Positions 11,220 through 21,737 of a DNA stretch of 64,000 bases are shown here, piece by piece (position 1 is the first letter of the stretch; the number at the start of each line of letters is the position of its first letter). The translations under genes and the position numbers were made by a program. Source of the stretch: Takakia lepidozioides (Eukaryota; Streptophyta; Takakiopsida; Takakiales; Takakiaceae); assembly GCA_030704615.1 (NCBI GenBank), contig CM060731.1, positions 87,462,756 through 87,526,755 on the forward strand. Direction: 5' to 3'. The notes below the pieces were generated by a model that worked only from the letters and a program-made list of their open reading frames with translations, did no database searches and was not told the origin of the DNA.

Positions 11220-11935
11220 CCCCAGATGGAAAAACAGCGCCGAATTTCCATCCGGGGCCTTTCGGATGCAGTCGGGGAGGGGGGAGAGGCCGGCACCTGG
11301 CCGTCACATTTCAACCCTCGGACGGAAATTTGGCATCGAATATCCAACAGGGGACGCCCGGATGAAGTCGCCTCGGGCGTAGAGGCCGGCACGTGTTCGA
11401 CAGAGAGCATCCCCTATATGGAGATTCGGCGCCGAATTTCCATCCGGGCCCCCCCAAAGGAAGTCGTGTCGGGGGGTCAGACCGAAAACTGGCCGACATA
11501 AAAACCTCCCAGATGGAAAAACGGCGCCGAATTTCCATCCGGGGCCGTTCTAATGCAGTCGGGGAGGGGGGAGAGGCCGGCACCTGGCCGTCACATTTCA
11601 ACCCCCGGACGGAAATTCGGCACCGAATATCCAATAGGGGACGCCCGGATGAAGTCGCCTCGGGCGTAGAGGCCGACACGTGTTCGACAGAGAGCATCCC
11701 CTATATGGAGATTCGGCGCCGAATTTCCATCCGGGGCCGTTCCAATGCAGTCGGGGAGGGGGGAGAGGCCGGCACCTGGCCATCATATTTCAACCCCCGG
11801 ACGGAAATTCGGCACCGAATATCCAACAGAGCGGCGGAGAGGCCGGCACCTCTCCGAAAGAGACCATCCCCCGGATGGAAATTCGGCGCCGAATTTCCAT
11901 CGGGGCCCCCTCAAAGGAAGTCGTAAAAACCTCCC
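11160..11935. repeat. GGCGCC palindrome satellite, ~290 bp higher-order unit
   Basis: The array is built around GAAATTCGGCGCCGAATTTC and its GGCACC variants. A larger unit containing AGAGGCCGGCACCTGG, then CACATTTCAACCC, CGCCCGGATGAAGTCGCCTC and GTGTTCGACAGAGAGCATCC recurs at about 11276, 11562 and 11755. Predicted peptides such as RRRISIRG in several frames are translations of this palindrome. Confidence 0.8.
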
Positions 11936-12039
11936 AGAATGGAAAAACGGCGCCAAATTTCCGTCCGAGGCTGTTCCGATTTGCCTCTAGCAGTCAAGGA
12001 TTCCAAGAAAAACGTGTCTACAAGTGCACTTCAGCCACA

Positions 12040-12515
12040 AAACAAACAGTTAGGTTTGTTTTTCTCCGAAAAATCAATCGGACACGCTCAGAATTACCTG
12101 CAGGAAGGTAATTCAGCGCTTCGAAATACCTGGCGAATGAAAATTCGGTGCCGAATATCCATACGCCAGCGATTCGAATTACCTGCAGGATGGAAATTCG
12201 GCGCCGGATCTCCATCCATCCGCTCTCCGACCAACCTTGCGGATGGAAATCCGGCGCCGGATTTCCATCCATCCGCCTCCGAATTACCTACGTGAGGGAA
12301 ATTTTGCGCGCCGCCCTACCTGCGCGGATGGAAATCCGGCGCCGGATTTCCATCCATCCGCTTTGGAATTACCTGCGTGAGGGAAATTTCGCGCGCCGCC
12401 CTACCTGCGCGGATGGAAATCTGGCGCCGGATTTCCATCCATCCGCTTCGGAATTACCTGCGTGAGAGAAATTTCGCGCGCCGCCCTATCTGCGCGGATG
12501 GAAATCCGGCAGGGA
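12040..12515. repeat. GGCGCC palindrome satellite, ~98 bp unit
   Basis: About four units contain GAAATCCGGCGCCGGATTTC, followed by CATCCATCCGCTTCGGAATT and then ACCTGCGTGAGGGAAATTTC and GCGCGCCGCCCTACCTGCGC. The same unit occurs in reverse orientation at 24618-24866. Confidence 0.85.
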
Positions 12516-13075
12516 CTTAGCCATTTTCGGGCTAAGTCCCTAGGGTGGCTGGCCCTGAAGTGGAAATTCGGCGGCATTTTCCAGTTCTAGGCCCTATTGC
12601 CGTTTCAGGGACTTAGCCATTTTCGGGCTAAGTCCCTAGACTGGCTGACCCCAAACTGGAAATTCGGCGCCATTTTCCAGTTCTAGGCCCTATTGCCGTT
12701 CAGGGACGTAGCCATTTTCGGGCTAAGTCCCTAGGGTGGCTGGCCCTGAACTGGAAATTCGGCGCCATTTTCCAGTTCTAGGCCCTATTGCCGTTCAGGG
12801 ACTTAGCCATTTTCGGGCAAAGTCCCTAGGGTGGCTGGCCCTGAACTGGAAATTCGGCGCCATTTTTCCAGTTCTAGGCCCTATTGCAGTTCTAGGACTT
12901 GGCCATCTTCGGGCCAAACCGGGAAAAATGGCGCCGAATTTCCAGTTCAGGGCTCCCAAGATGGCTAAGTCCTTAGGGTGGCAATCACCGAAAACCGAAA
13001 TTCGACGCCATTTTTCCATTTCTAGGCCCACTCACATCCGCCCCAACCTGGGAAAATGGTGCCGAATATGCATTT
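12510..13075. repeat. GGCGCC satellite, ~97 bp unit, abutting copy A gene
   Basis: Five to six units contain GGGACTTAGCCATTTTCGGG and AACTGGAAATTCGGCGCCAT, followed by TTTCCAGTTCTAGGCCCTAT. The last units are inverted or rearranged. The array ends about 30 bp before the splice acceptor of the methyltransferase-like gene. There is no spacer large enough to hold an independent promoter, so missing upstream exons or a transcript running through the array should be considered. Confidence 0.8.
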
Positions 13076-13107
13076 CAGGGACCTCATTGTGTTTTTCATG
13101 AATGCAG

Positions 13108-15450
13108 GTACTGCAAGTTCTCCCTTTTGGAGAAAGGTCATCTGTCTTTCGAGCCACCATTCTTCCTGGCATGGAGGAACCCTGGGGCTGACTCCATGTA
13201 CATAGACGATATTGTGAAGGAGTGGCATCTGGAACATTTGTGTGATTGCCCTTGGTATGTGGACCTTCCGCCCGGCTCGCTCGACCCATCCGAGTTTCAA
13301 TTGAAGCTGGATGCTGAATTCCGACGAAACCGGGCTCCGCTGCCTCCGTTGGGTGCAAAAGAGGCAAAAGCGCTTGCGAACTCCAGGAAAGCGGCAGAGC
13401 TTGCTCAGGCAGGAATTCAGGAGAAATTGCATGAGAAGAGTAAAGGCCAAAGGAAAAGGACAAGGAAACAGGTGAGTGCAGTAACACCCAAAAAGAAGAA
13501 AACCATCGGGGCATCAGAGGAGGCGCAGGAGGGGACCCAAGAGAGTGACTCGGACGACGACTTTGTTCAAGGTCCTGCGACTGCTGTTGCTCCTACCCAG
13601 TCACCGGTCGTCCGGGTTCCCAAGTCAGTTCGGAGTGGGACTGGCTCCGCCAAGAAGTTGGCATTTGAGGGCGAGCCTACACGGCGGTATTCGGCGGTGA
13701 CGTTTACGCACAGGCCAAAGCTAGAACCTCCAACCATCATCCAATGTGTCAATGAGAGCTTCCTTGACGCTCTCGCTGCCAAGGCGAAGAAGGTGGCACA
13801 CAGCAAGTCTCTGGCGGAGCAGAAGGGGAAAGCCAAGAAGAGGGCTGGCGTTACAGAGCCTAAAGACACCCCTGGTTTTGAAGCCATGATGGAATTCTTC
13901 ACGGTTGTGAGCACGAATTGCAAGAGCACTCGGGGGGGGGGGTTGAGGTGGAGAGAGCTTGCAACATGATTCTCCTCGACATTCCAGATGGGGAGCTGCT
14001 GGAGGGCCTGGATGGTGTGCCCACCTGGAACAGGTTTACTGAGGACTACTGGAAAGCCGGGTTTGGGCTGGCGGGGATGCTTCTGGATGACGGTGGATGT
14101 GTGGTTGTCCTTGCCACAAGAGGGAAGACCACAGAGAATGCGGTGGCAAGGTGGACACCGAAAAGTGTCACCCCAGTCCTCCTCAGAAAATGGTTCTGCA
14201 TCAGTACACAGGGGTTGCGAACAGAGGGCCAAAGTGTAAGTTATCAATCTATTGCATTCACTTCATATTGTGGTGTATGTTAAGTAGACCCTGGAGTTGA
14301 TCCCTTCTTTGTTGGATGTGCAGACATTGGTGTTTGAGGCATATTGCTTTGTGAAGAGAGGGTCTACGTTCAAATTCCGCAACGACGGTCGTCTTGTTGA
14401 TGCCGCTGTGGACCCTGTAACCTACGATGTCCTCTACAACTATGTGCCCCACTCCAGTATGCCGAAGGACACAAAGACAGGCAAACTGTGGCGGTACAGC
14501 CGGACCCGGAGCCCTGCTTTCATCCAAACCCTCATGGAGACGTGCTCGGATGTCCAAGGGCGGATTCTGGACCTCACATGTGGCACGGGTAAGCCTTCAC
14601 GTGCTCAGTTTGTCCCCTGGCCCGATTGCAATTGCATGCCGCAAGCTATTAACCGCCCGCTTTGTTCCTCAGGTGCTTCAATGTGGGCAGGGACGTTGTC
14701 CGACAGGCATGTGTTCGCCTTCGAGCCAGATACTGCCCTCCACAACTCGGAACTTGCAGCGGCTGAACGTCTGCCAAAAGAGGAAGAGGCATCCTCGGAG
14801 GATGAGGAAAAATCCGAGAAGGAGCAGGGGGAGGAAGTTGGGATCGAGGCCGAGGAGCCCCCGGTTTACGAGTGAGTGGTGGCATTGTAAGTTGCCTCCA
14901 GATTTCGTGAGGCACCTCCCTCCGCTCTCTTATTTCATTGAAAACCCTTTCTGGTTGTGCTGGTATTGACATTCTTGAAGTGGATTTGTTCTTACTATAG
15001 GATGCCAAGTACTGCCGGAGGGACGTCTACACCGGAATCATGGGCAGGAGGAACGTGCCTTTTTTTGCCAGGGGGGATTTCATGCCTAGTCCAGAAAGGG
15101 AGTACATCCTTCCTACTTATGCTGCCCGGCTTGCTTCGGTGTCCATTAGGAGGTGTTCCGAACGTAGTCGTGTACAACAGATTTTAGACGAGGCAAGCCT
15201 CAAGAAAATGAAGATGAGGGAGGAGGCAGCAGCTATTAGAGCCCGTCGGGCTCGTAGATTTGTCTTGGATTCTGCTGAGGAAAGTGGGGGAGAAGACGCA
15301 GAAGATTCCCACGAGGTGAGGTGGACAGTCCCCCAAGGAGAGGACGGGATTTTTGAGAGGCATAGTGGAACTGATGCATCACAGAGCTCGGAGGATGAGG
15401 GGGATGAGGAAGAAGGTGGGGCAAGTTCCTCGGAGGGTGTAGGAGAGTAG
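13108..15450 (+). CDS. DNA amino-methyltransferase-like protein, copy A
   Basis: Five coding blocks are supported by GT-AG borders: 13108-14235 (with a frame change near 13935), 14324-14588, 14673-14871 and 15001-15450. The N-terminal part is charged, with nuclear-localisation-like RKRTRKQ and PKKKKT and an acidic patch. A beta-class methyltransferase-like domain follows. MILLDIPDG stands where motif IV (DPPY or SPPW) is expected, then WNRFTEDYWKAGFGLAGMLL and GGCVVVLATRG. Only after that comes a SAM-binding motif I, ILDLTCGTG, joined by splicing to ASMWAGTLSDRHVFAFEPD. The order IV then I is typical of class beta enzymes. The C-terminal exon is highly charged. The catalytic tetrad reads DIPD, lacking the aromatic residue, so activity is doubtful. 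Exon 5 is one base short near 15035 relative to copy B. The frame change at an 11-G run near 13935 could be a tiny intron or an error. Function is inferred from motif pattern only. Confidence 0.5.
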
Positions 15451-15513
15451 TGCCCATTCCGGCTATGACGGTTAGAACACACTTGTATAGACGTGGCTTG
15501 CCACAAAATTTGC

Positions 15514-15519
15514 AATAAA
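15514..15519 (+). promoter_or_regulatory. Polyadenylation signal of copy A
   Basis: AATAAA lies 64 bp past the stop codon of the methyltransferase-like gene and is conserved in the inverted copy B. It supports the gene's 3' end. Confidence 0.5.
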
Positions 15520-15555
15520 ATGTTGCATTTCAAGTCCACTGGTGCCACATTCCAA

Positions 15556-15671
15556 CTTCACATGACCCTATTTCCGTGCCTCCTAACCCTATTTCCGTGG
15601 ACTCACAATGGTTTGCTCATGCTTTTTTTTTTTCCGCTCATGCCCATGCCGCTCATGAAATAGCAGCCCCC
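15556..15671 (+). mobile_element. Shared 3' terminus of methyltransferase-bearing element (A)
   Basis: The stretch holds CCCTATTTCCGTGGACTCAC, a T-rich run with repeated GCTCATG motifs, and ends in CTCATGAAATAGCAGCCCCC. The same ending occurs at 25431 (reverse) and 34103. Homology to copy B stops exactly here, and the next base on starts a gypsy gag sequence that is not found beside B or C. That is the behaviour of a transposon end. Confidence 0.6.
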
Positions 15672-16060
15672 CTACAACCAGGACATCCCAACCTGTTGGA
15701 CCTGGATCAAGTGGAGCACTTGGATCACTTGGGAATTCCACTACTTCAACAGCAGGTCCTCAAGGACCAGCACCTGTCAGAGGGCAGGGTGTAGGGCCAC
15801 AGAGGAAAAGGGGATCCTGATATACACATCAGCCAATTTGAGCACATGTGTATAGTGAACAATGAGAATGGCGATGATGCCAAATTGAGACTGTTTCCTT
15901 GTTCACTTATCAAGAAAGCAAGTGAATGGTATGCAAGGTTTCCTAATAATCATTTACTAACCTGGAATGGCCTTAGTACAACATTCCGAAAACAGGTTCA
16001 GGACAAGCAAAATTGAGGATGAAGTATATGGGAGTTTACACCAGTTGAGGCAAACTTGTT
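15672..16060 (+). pseudogene. Ty3/gypsy gag fragment
   Basis: CTACAACCAGGACATCCCAA and the following bases match, with indels, the gag region of the decayed gypsy element at 58240-58830 (ACCTGGATCAAGTGGAGCAC in both). Several stops and deletions are present. It is probably the target into which the copy A element inserted, although the matching left flank is not seen upstream of copy A. Confidence 0.6.
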
Positions 16061-17040
16061 TCCTTTGTGGCTTTCACTGGCTGAGTTTCTTTCTGCTTAC
16101 TCAATCCAGATTTGACCTCCATCATTCCGATAAAGGGAAGCTCCTCCTTCATGATATGATACTCTTCATACCTGGTTTCTTCTTTTAGCTGTTGGGCAGT
16201 CCATGCTTGTGCTGCTACTCTCCTCCTTAGCTCCACATTTGTCTTGACCTTCTTGCCTCCCTTCCTTATCACTTTCTGCTTCATTCACATCGTGCTTTTG
16301 TTTCTCCTCTCCAACTCATCTTGAAGCTAGAGTGTGGCTTCTTTCCTCCTTGTTGTACTCACCCCTTTCATGCACTGTGCAGAACTACGCCACAGGTATT
16401 TGAAGCATACCACCATCATCCGTACGGTGTTACTCATCCACACCAATATTGATGCCACAAAAACAGAGTACCATCTACTTCTTGTTTCCTTCGTTTGTCG
16501 CCTCCCTTTGTGATAACCATCAGATTTCTTTGTCACTGAAATGATGCTTGTTTTTTCTATTTCCTTCTTGAATCCTCGCATCATTCTCGCTGTCACTCAC
16601 TCTCCTAACTACTGACTCTACCTTTCCTTTCATCATGCAGCCGTGTGTGGGCACCATTGACCTGAGATGATGTCTCTTGCTCTCCTGGCAGAAGACACAC
16701 AGTAAAGGTTTGTTGCCCCTCTCCCCGTCTATGTTTGGCTTAGTTTTGATGAACACCCCTGGCATTAATGTGTCGGCACTGTTCTGAACTATAGAGTGGC
16801 AATTGCTAGAGAACCACTTCTTTGTACTCTTCTTTGCTACTTGTCCCTTCTTTAGCCCTGCTAATACTGCCACTAATCAGTGTAGTGCCCTCAGTCCTTC
16901 TATAGTGTCGGTCCATCCTTTTTTCTGTCACTTGAGTCTCGATAACCTCTATTTTCTCATTCTTGCTGTCATTCTCACTGTTTCCTGCATAACTACATGA
17001 TCCCTCCTCTAAGCTGCTGATTACAGCATTGATTCCTGGA
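16060..17040. other. No recognised feature
   Basis: Minus-strand frames here are rich in Lys and Arg and include a CVFCQESKRHH stretch at about 16680, but none matches a family I know and stops are frequent. It could be further retrotransposon debris. Confidence 0.3.
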
Positions 17041-17057
17041 TAAAGTTCAAACCTAAC

Positions 17058-17393
17058 ATGGCTAATTAGGGAGTGAAACCCTAACCCCTACCCTATAATC
17101 TACTGTTTAAACCTAGCTAATGGATGACATCCATCGGGTTTTTGAGATAAAGGGTGTTGATTATTCGAATTCATCCTCCGCGGATGAAAAATCGGGCTTT
17201 GCCCTAGGGTGTCTCTCCCGCCGTCAGCAGCACTCCTCGTGCTTCTGAGCTCGCGGGTTGAGAGTTATGGCATCTGAGCTCTGCTGCTACCCTGTTTGGT
17301 GCTTCGTGCCCATGCCGGACGAGCTCCTGGGGATGCGCAACGGCGGCGTCTTGTCTCTTCTCACAGGCGGGCGACCCCGTTGTGATGGCATCG
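17058..17393 (+). repeat. Inverted arm, left (partner of 19993-20519)
   Basis: The arm runs from CTAACATGGCTAATTAGGGA through TCCTCCGCGGATGAAAAATC to GACCCCGTTGTGATGG. It reads as the reverse complement of 19993-20519 with few mismatches once the SINE inserted in the right arm is removed. The arms enclose about 2.6 kb. Confidence 0.85.
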
Positions 17394-18180
17394 TCTCTTT
17401 CCCTCCTATGGCTTTTATGTTTCGCAACGGCGCTTGTGTGGGGAAGTATATCTCTCTCTCTCCCTTCTTAAACCTAGCATTTGTATGCTTCGCTTCTCCT
17501 TAGCTATGCTGGAGGTGGCTTGCTGGTGGCGATGGCGCACAGTTACCTTCCCCAATCGCTCAAGGTGCTTTTGGTGATTAGGGTTCCTTTTACTTCATGT
17601 TTTTCTCTCTTGCTTTGGAGGTTCTTAGTTGACATCGATGACAAGTGTAGGGGTCTGTGATTCACCTGGGGTTCCACAATCCTCACTAACCCATTGGTTT
17701 TTGTGGGGGCTTGTGATGGGACCAGGTGAGGATCCCTACTTGCTTTGAATTCTCTTGAGCTTGCAGATAAGGATGTGAGCAAAATGAACATACTGTTGCT
17801 ACCTGCAGCCCCGATTTTGGCCCGCTTGCTCTCGGTTTGACATGATGATGCTTGCTTTTGACTTATGTTTTGCTGCCGTTGATGGAGCATTTCGGCCTGG
17901 CAGCCCTGTCTCGTGCAGCACATCATGTGAATCTTACCCAGTCTTGAATCTTTGACAACTTTGCCTGTGGATTTTTAGACTAGGTACTTTTTTGGCCTTA
18001 AAAGAGGATTGATGGTGTAAGGGTAAAGGCGTCAGTGGCTGTTAGGCTCTAAGGAAGAGGAGGCATGGTTTTTTTAAAAGAAGACTGCCTGATAAGGCAA
18101 TGACAGGCCGTTTTCAGACCTGGATTTGATGTGGAATGGAGCATAGTGAGGTTCTATTTGCAAAACATGGCATTAGCCTC
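17386..18180 (+). repeat. Penelope-like ~790 bp direct repeat, copy 1
   Basis: Runs from GGCATCGTCTCTTTCCCTCC to TTGCAAAACATGGCATTAGC and is nearly identical to 20934-21737 and 22982-23763. It is followed here by unrelated sequence and not by the reverse transcriptase frame, so it is a detached copy. Confidence 0.85.
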
Positions 18181-19280
18181 CTGGGAAACAGTGATGGTAA
18201 GCTCTAAAGGACTCTGGCCAGTGATTAGTTACATTATTTTTCCATATGAACAGCCACCTGCATTGTATGATTTATCTTGGCCAAATGGGCTTGATCTTGG
18301 GCACTCAAATTGTATGTGTGTCCATATCTGGTTGCTGTGACAGGGCAGGCCTTTCTTCCATGCCAAAATGCCTTACATGATGCATATCTTGGGGCAACTG
18401 TACATGATGTAGAATGAAGTTGTAGTTAGTCTTGTCATGCCTAAAGTGATCACTTGGTTGCATGTTTGGAGTCTGATTTATCGCTGGCTGGTCCAGCAAG
18501 AGTCCTGTATTCAGTTCTCATGGTAGGTAATAAGAATTCCACTGGAAGTAAAGCCAGTCTGTCCTGTTCACATTGACTATCTTAGCCAAGATAATGCATA
18601 GTAGTTTGTTGGTGGCCTCTGCCTGCCCATTGCAGGTCCTGAATCTGTACAATGACATGCTGTTCTTACCTACCCAGAAGGCCTTGCACAATGCACGCCT
18701 TGGGGTACTTACATTTGGCCAAATGTGAAGCTGCAATATGGCTTGCCATGCCCAAGAAGTTTACTTGGTGGCATGCCCAAAGTGTAATTAATTGCAGGCT
18801 GGTCCTTCCAGTTGCATGTGTGAACATTCCCTGAATGTGTTGTAGGGCAGGTTGTTCTTACCTACCTTGCATAATGCTTGTCTTGGATCACTTCAAGGTA
18901 CCTGTGTATACATATCTTTGGATCTGTAATGTGGCAAGAAGTTCTTATATGCCCATGATATCTTGCATGGTGCATATCTTATGGATAACTATGGATGATA
19001 TAATCTGAGGCTGCAATCTGACTTATATTGTGCAAGAGGGTCACTTGGGTACATGACATGAATCTGATTATGAACATACTCCGCCCTCCCACCCTGTTTT
19101 ATCATGCCTGAATAGGTGGCGTCACTTGGTATGCTATGACAAGACTGGAAATGTTAGATGGTGCCCTGTCATGGGCTGTTTATGTCTTTAATAGACAATG
19201 ACCCTAGTTGGTCTTGTCCATGTCTTGACATGACATGAATATCTTCTCTCTCTCTCCCTCTCCCTCTCTCTTTTTAACTT
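18180..19280. other. Non-coding stretch inside the inverted arms
   Basis: No reading frame is convincing. Several weakly repeated blocks of about 280 bp recur (CTTACCTACC..GCA, then CTTGGG..ACTT) near 18340, 18660 and 18850, suggesting an old internal tandem repeat. It ends in a CT microsatellite at about 19240-19275. Confidence 0.35.
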
Positions 19281-19289
19281 TTTCTGCAG

Positions 19290-19670
19290 AGGGGTCAACT
19301 CTGAGGTTAAGAAAACCATGCTTTGTCGCATTATTAGACCTGCCTTGGAGTACGGATCTGCAATATGGGTCGATAAATCTGACTTAGAGGCTGTAGTGTC
19401 CAAAGCCATGTCTGTTGCCATGAGATTGTCTGATGAAAATGAAGTTAGGCAGAAAACTTCCCTGAACTTGTTTCCAGTCAGTGACATGGGGAGGATATCT
19501 TGGATGACCTCAAGGGTCTACCCACTCTCGGCACTAGACTGAAATTTAAACTCAGGGCAGGAAGCCTACCTTTGAACAACAAATAGAAGCAGAGAGGAAA
19601 GGGAGAGTGCAATTGCCCATTGTGTGGGCAATCTGAAGACAGTACTCATTTTCTGATACACTATCCGGGG
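19290..19670 (+). pseudogene. LINE RT C-terminal fragment
   Basis: The frame reads RGVNSEVKKTMLCRIIRPAL and then EYGSAIWVDKSDLEAVVSKA, the palm/thumb tail typical of non-LTR reverse transcriptases. After a stop, CPLCGQSEDSTHFLIHYPGF resembles the C-terminal zinc knuckle (CPxC...H). It has no upstream RT domain and is interrupted by stops. It lies within the inverted arms of the Penelope-like structure, so it was captured or pre-existed there. Confidence 0.6.
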
Positions 19671-19992
19671 TTCTCTCACTAAAGAGACGCTCTCTTCAAA
19701 TCTATCAAGGGAATTGTGCATGTACCTCTATTTACCAACTTTGAAAGTCTCAAGGCTGAGCCAAAAGCCCAGGCCTGTAGGGCAACGCTGAGTCCCGCGA
19801 TTTTGAGCTGCGATTTTCAAGCTAAGTGTCGGAGTGTTGGGAGGAAGCCAATACACCTCACGGATGAAGCAGGAATGAAAGGGGCGCTGATGGATGGAAA
19901 AGGAGCACACCTAGTTGATGATCATGGATGACGGGCGGATGAACGGACTCGACAGTTGGTCGACACTGGGTGGATGAATAAGTAGGCATAGC

Positions 19993-20519
19993 TAGACCAT
20001 CACAGCGGGGTCTCCCACCTGTGAGAAGAGACAAGACGCCGCCATTGCGCATCCCCAGGAGCTCGTCCAGCATGGGCACGAAGCAGCATACAGGGTAGCA
20101 GCAGAGCTCAGACGCCATAACTCTCAGCCCGCGAGCTCAAAAGCACGAGGAGTGCTACTGACGGCAGGAGAGACACCCTAGGGCAAAGCCCGATTTTTCA
20201 TCCGTGGAGGATGAATTCGAATAATCAACACCCTTTATCTCGAAAACCCGACGGATGTCATCCATTAGCTAGGTTTAAACAGTAGATTATAGGGTAGGGG
20301 TGACAACCAGCATGTAGCCCAGTGGTAATGGGCACGTACCACGTTGGATGTGGTTGTGGGTTCAAACCACGGTCTGGTGTGTCATGAAGGTGTCCACCTT
20401 TCAGCTGGAAGGCAGTAGCCCTTGTGGTGAAGTGACACCATAAGTTACGCTCCCTTCGGAAGGTGCGTCATACTTTAGGGTAGGGGTTAGGGTTTCACTC
20501 CTTAATTAGCCATAATTAA
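19993..20519 (-). repeat. Inverted arm, right, split by a SINE
   Basis: Reverse-complement partner of 17058-17393. The alignment is continuous except for 20301-20486, where a SINE and its duplicated target site are inserted. Confidence 0.85.
20301..20475 (+). mobile_element. tRNA-derived SINE, copy 1
   Basis: The head contains a box-A-like TAGCCCAGTGGTAATGGGC and a box-B-like GGTTCAAACCACG at the spacing of an RNA polymerase III tRNA promoter. A non-tRNA body with CCTTTCAGCTGGAAGGCAGT follows. It is flanked by an 11 bp target-site duplication, TAGGGTAGGGG, at 20290-20300 and 20476-20486. The empty site is preserved in the opposite inverted arm near 17085, which fixes both ends. A second copy lies at 44418-44589 on the other strand. 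Confidence 0.85.
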
Positions 20520-20930
20520 GGGTAATTAAACAATTCACCAGGGCCATCATAAGCTGCATTTTTCATCCGGTTCAGATGAAAAAAGTTAATAGGTTCATCT
20601 ATTTGGAGAAGGTCCATCAGCAGGATGAAAAAGCAGTACACATCATCCAAGGCAGCGGTTTCTCATCCTAACAGGTAATTCATCATCCCCTAAGAAAAGC
20701 CTCATCCAGTACGGAAAAAAAGGCATAAAGGAGGAATAAAACGAATTAATATCCTGGTATTTTTCATCCGGCATGGATGCAAAAATTATAGATAGGATGC
20801 CAGTGTCACAACCCCTACAGAGGTAATTCCTTATTCTCTGGTGACTCATTTGGTATAGATGAAAGTCAATAAAAGAGGAATGAAAAATTATAGACCCTTT
20901 TAAGAGGTATTTTAGTGTCTAGTATTTTAG
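20520..20930. other. Short TTCATCC-rich segment
   Basis: Scattered TTCATCC and GATGAAA words resemble the palindrome satellites at 61-63 kb in a decayed form. No gene is seen. Confidence 0.3.
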
Positions 20931-20933
20931 AGA

Positions 20934-21737
20934 CCCCGTTGTGATGGCATCGTCTCTTTCCCTCCTTTGGCTTTTATGTTTCGCAGCGGCGCTTGTGTGG
21001 GGAAGTATATATCTCTCTCTCCCTTCTTAAACCTAGCATTTGTATGCTTCGCTTCTCCTTAGCTGTGTTGGAGGTGGCTTGCTGGTGGCGATAGCGCACA
21101 GTTACCTTCCCCAATCGCTCAAGGTGCTTTTGGTGATTAGGGTTCCTTTTACTTCATGTTTTTCTCTCTTGCTTTGGAGGTTCTTAGTTGACATCGATGA
21201 CAAGTGTAGGGGTCTGTGATTCACCTGGGGTTCCACAATCCTCACTAACCCATTGGTTTTTGTGGGGGCTTGTGATGGGACCAGGTGAGGATCCCTACTT
21301 GCTTTGAATTCTCTTGAGCTTGCAGATAAGGATGTGAGCAAAAGGAACATATTGTTGCTACCTGCAGCCCCGATTTCGGCCCGCTTGCTCCCGGTTTGAC
21401 ATGATGATGCTTGCTTTTGACTTATGTTTTGCTGCCGTTGATGGAGCATTTCGGCCTGGCAGCCCTGTCTCGTGCAGCACAACATGTGAATCTTACCCTG
21501 TCTTGAATCTTTGACAGCTTTGCCTGTGGATTTTTAGACTAGGTACTTTTTTGGCCTTAAAAGAGGATTGATGGTGTAAGGGTAAAGGCGTCAGTGGCTG
21601 TTAGGCTCTAAGGAAAAGGAGGCCTGGTTTTTTTAAAAAGAAGACAGCCTGATAAGGCAATGACAGGCGTTTTCAGACCTGGATTTGATGTGGAATGGAG
21701 CACAGTGAGGTTCTATTTGCAAGACATGGCATTAGCA
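20934..21737 (+). repeat. Penelope-like direct repeat, copy 2 (left)
   Basis: Begins ACCCCGTTGTGATGGCATCG and ends TTGCAAGACATGGCATTAGC. It supplies the first ~26 codons of the reverse transcriptase frame, which are therefore unlikely to be part of the ancestral protein. Confidence 0.85.

Noticed and set aside
11189-12465. Many short frames encoding RRRISIRG-type peptides
   Set aside because: All are translations of the GGCGCC palindrome satellite in several frames and both strands.
14258-15008. Antisense frames over copy A
   Set aside because: Shadows of the GC-rich charged coding sequence; the plus strand has the motifs and splice sites.
17543-17926. Minus-strand 127-codon frame repeated at 21102 and 23138
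   Set aside because: It is repeated because it lies in the ~790 bp Penelope-like direct repeat; no known domain, and the length differs among copies. Possibly a real small ORF of the element but unsupported.
20310-20372. tRNA gene
   Set aside because: Box A and box B are present but the sequence does not close into a cloverleaf acceptor stem, and it is part of a repeated 175 bp element with target duplication.
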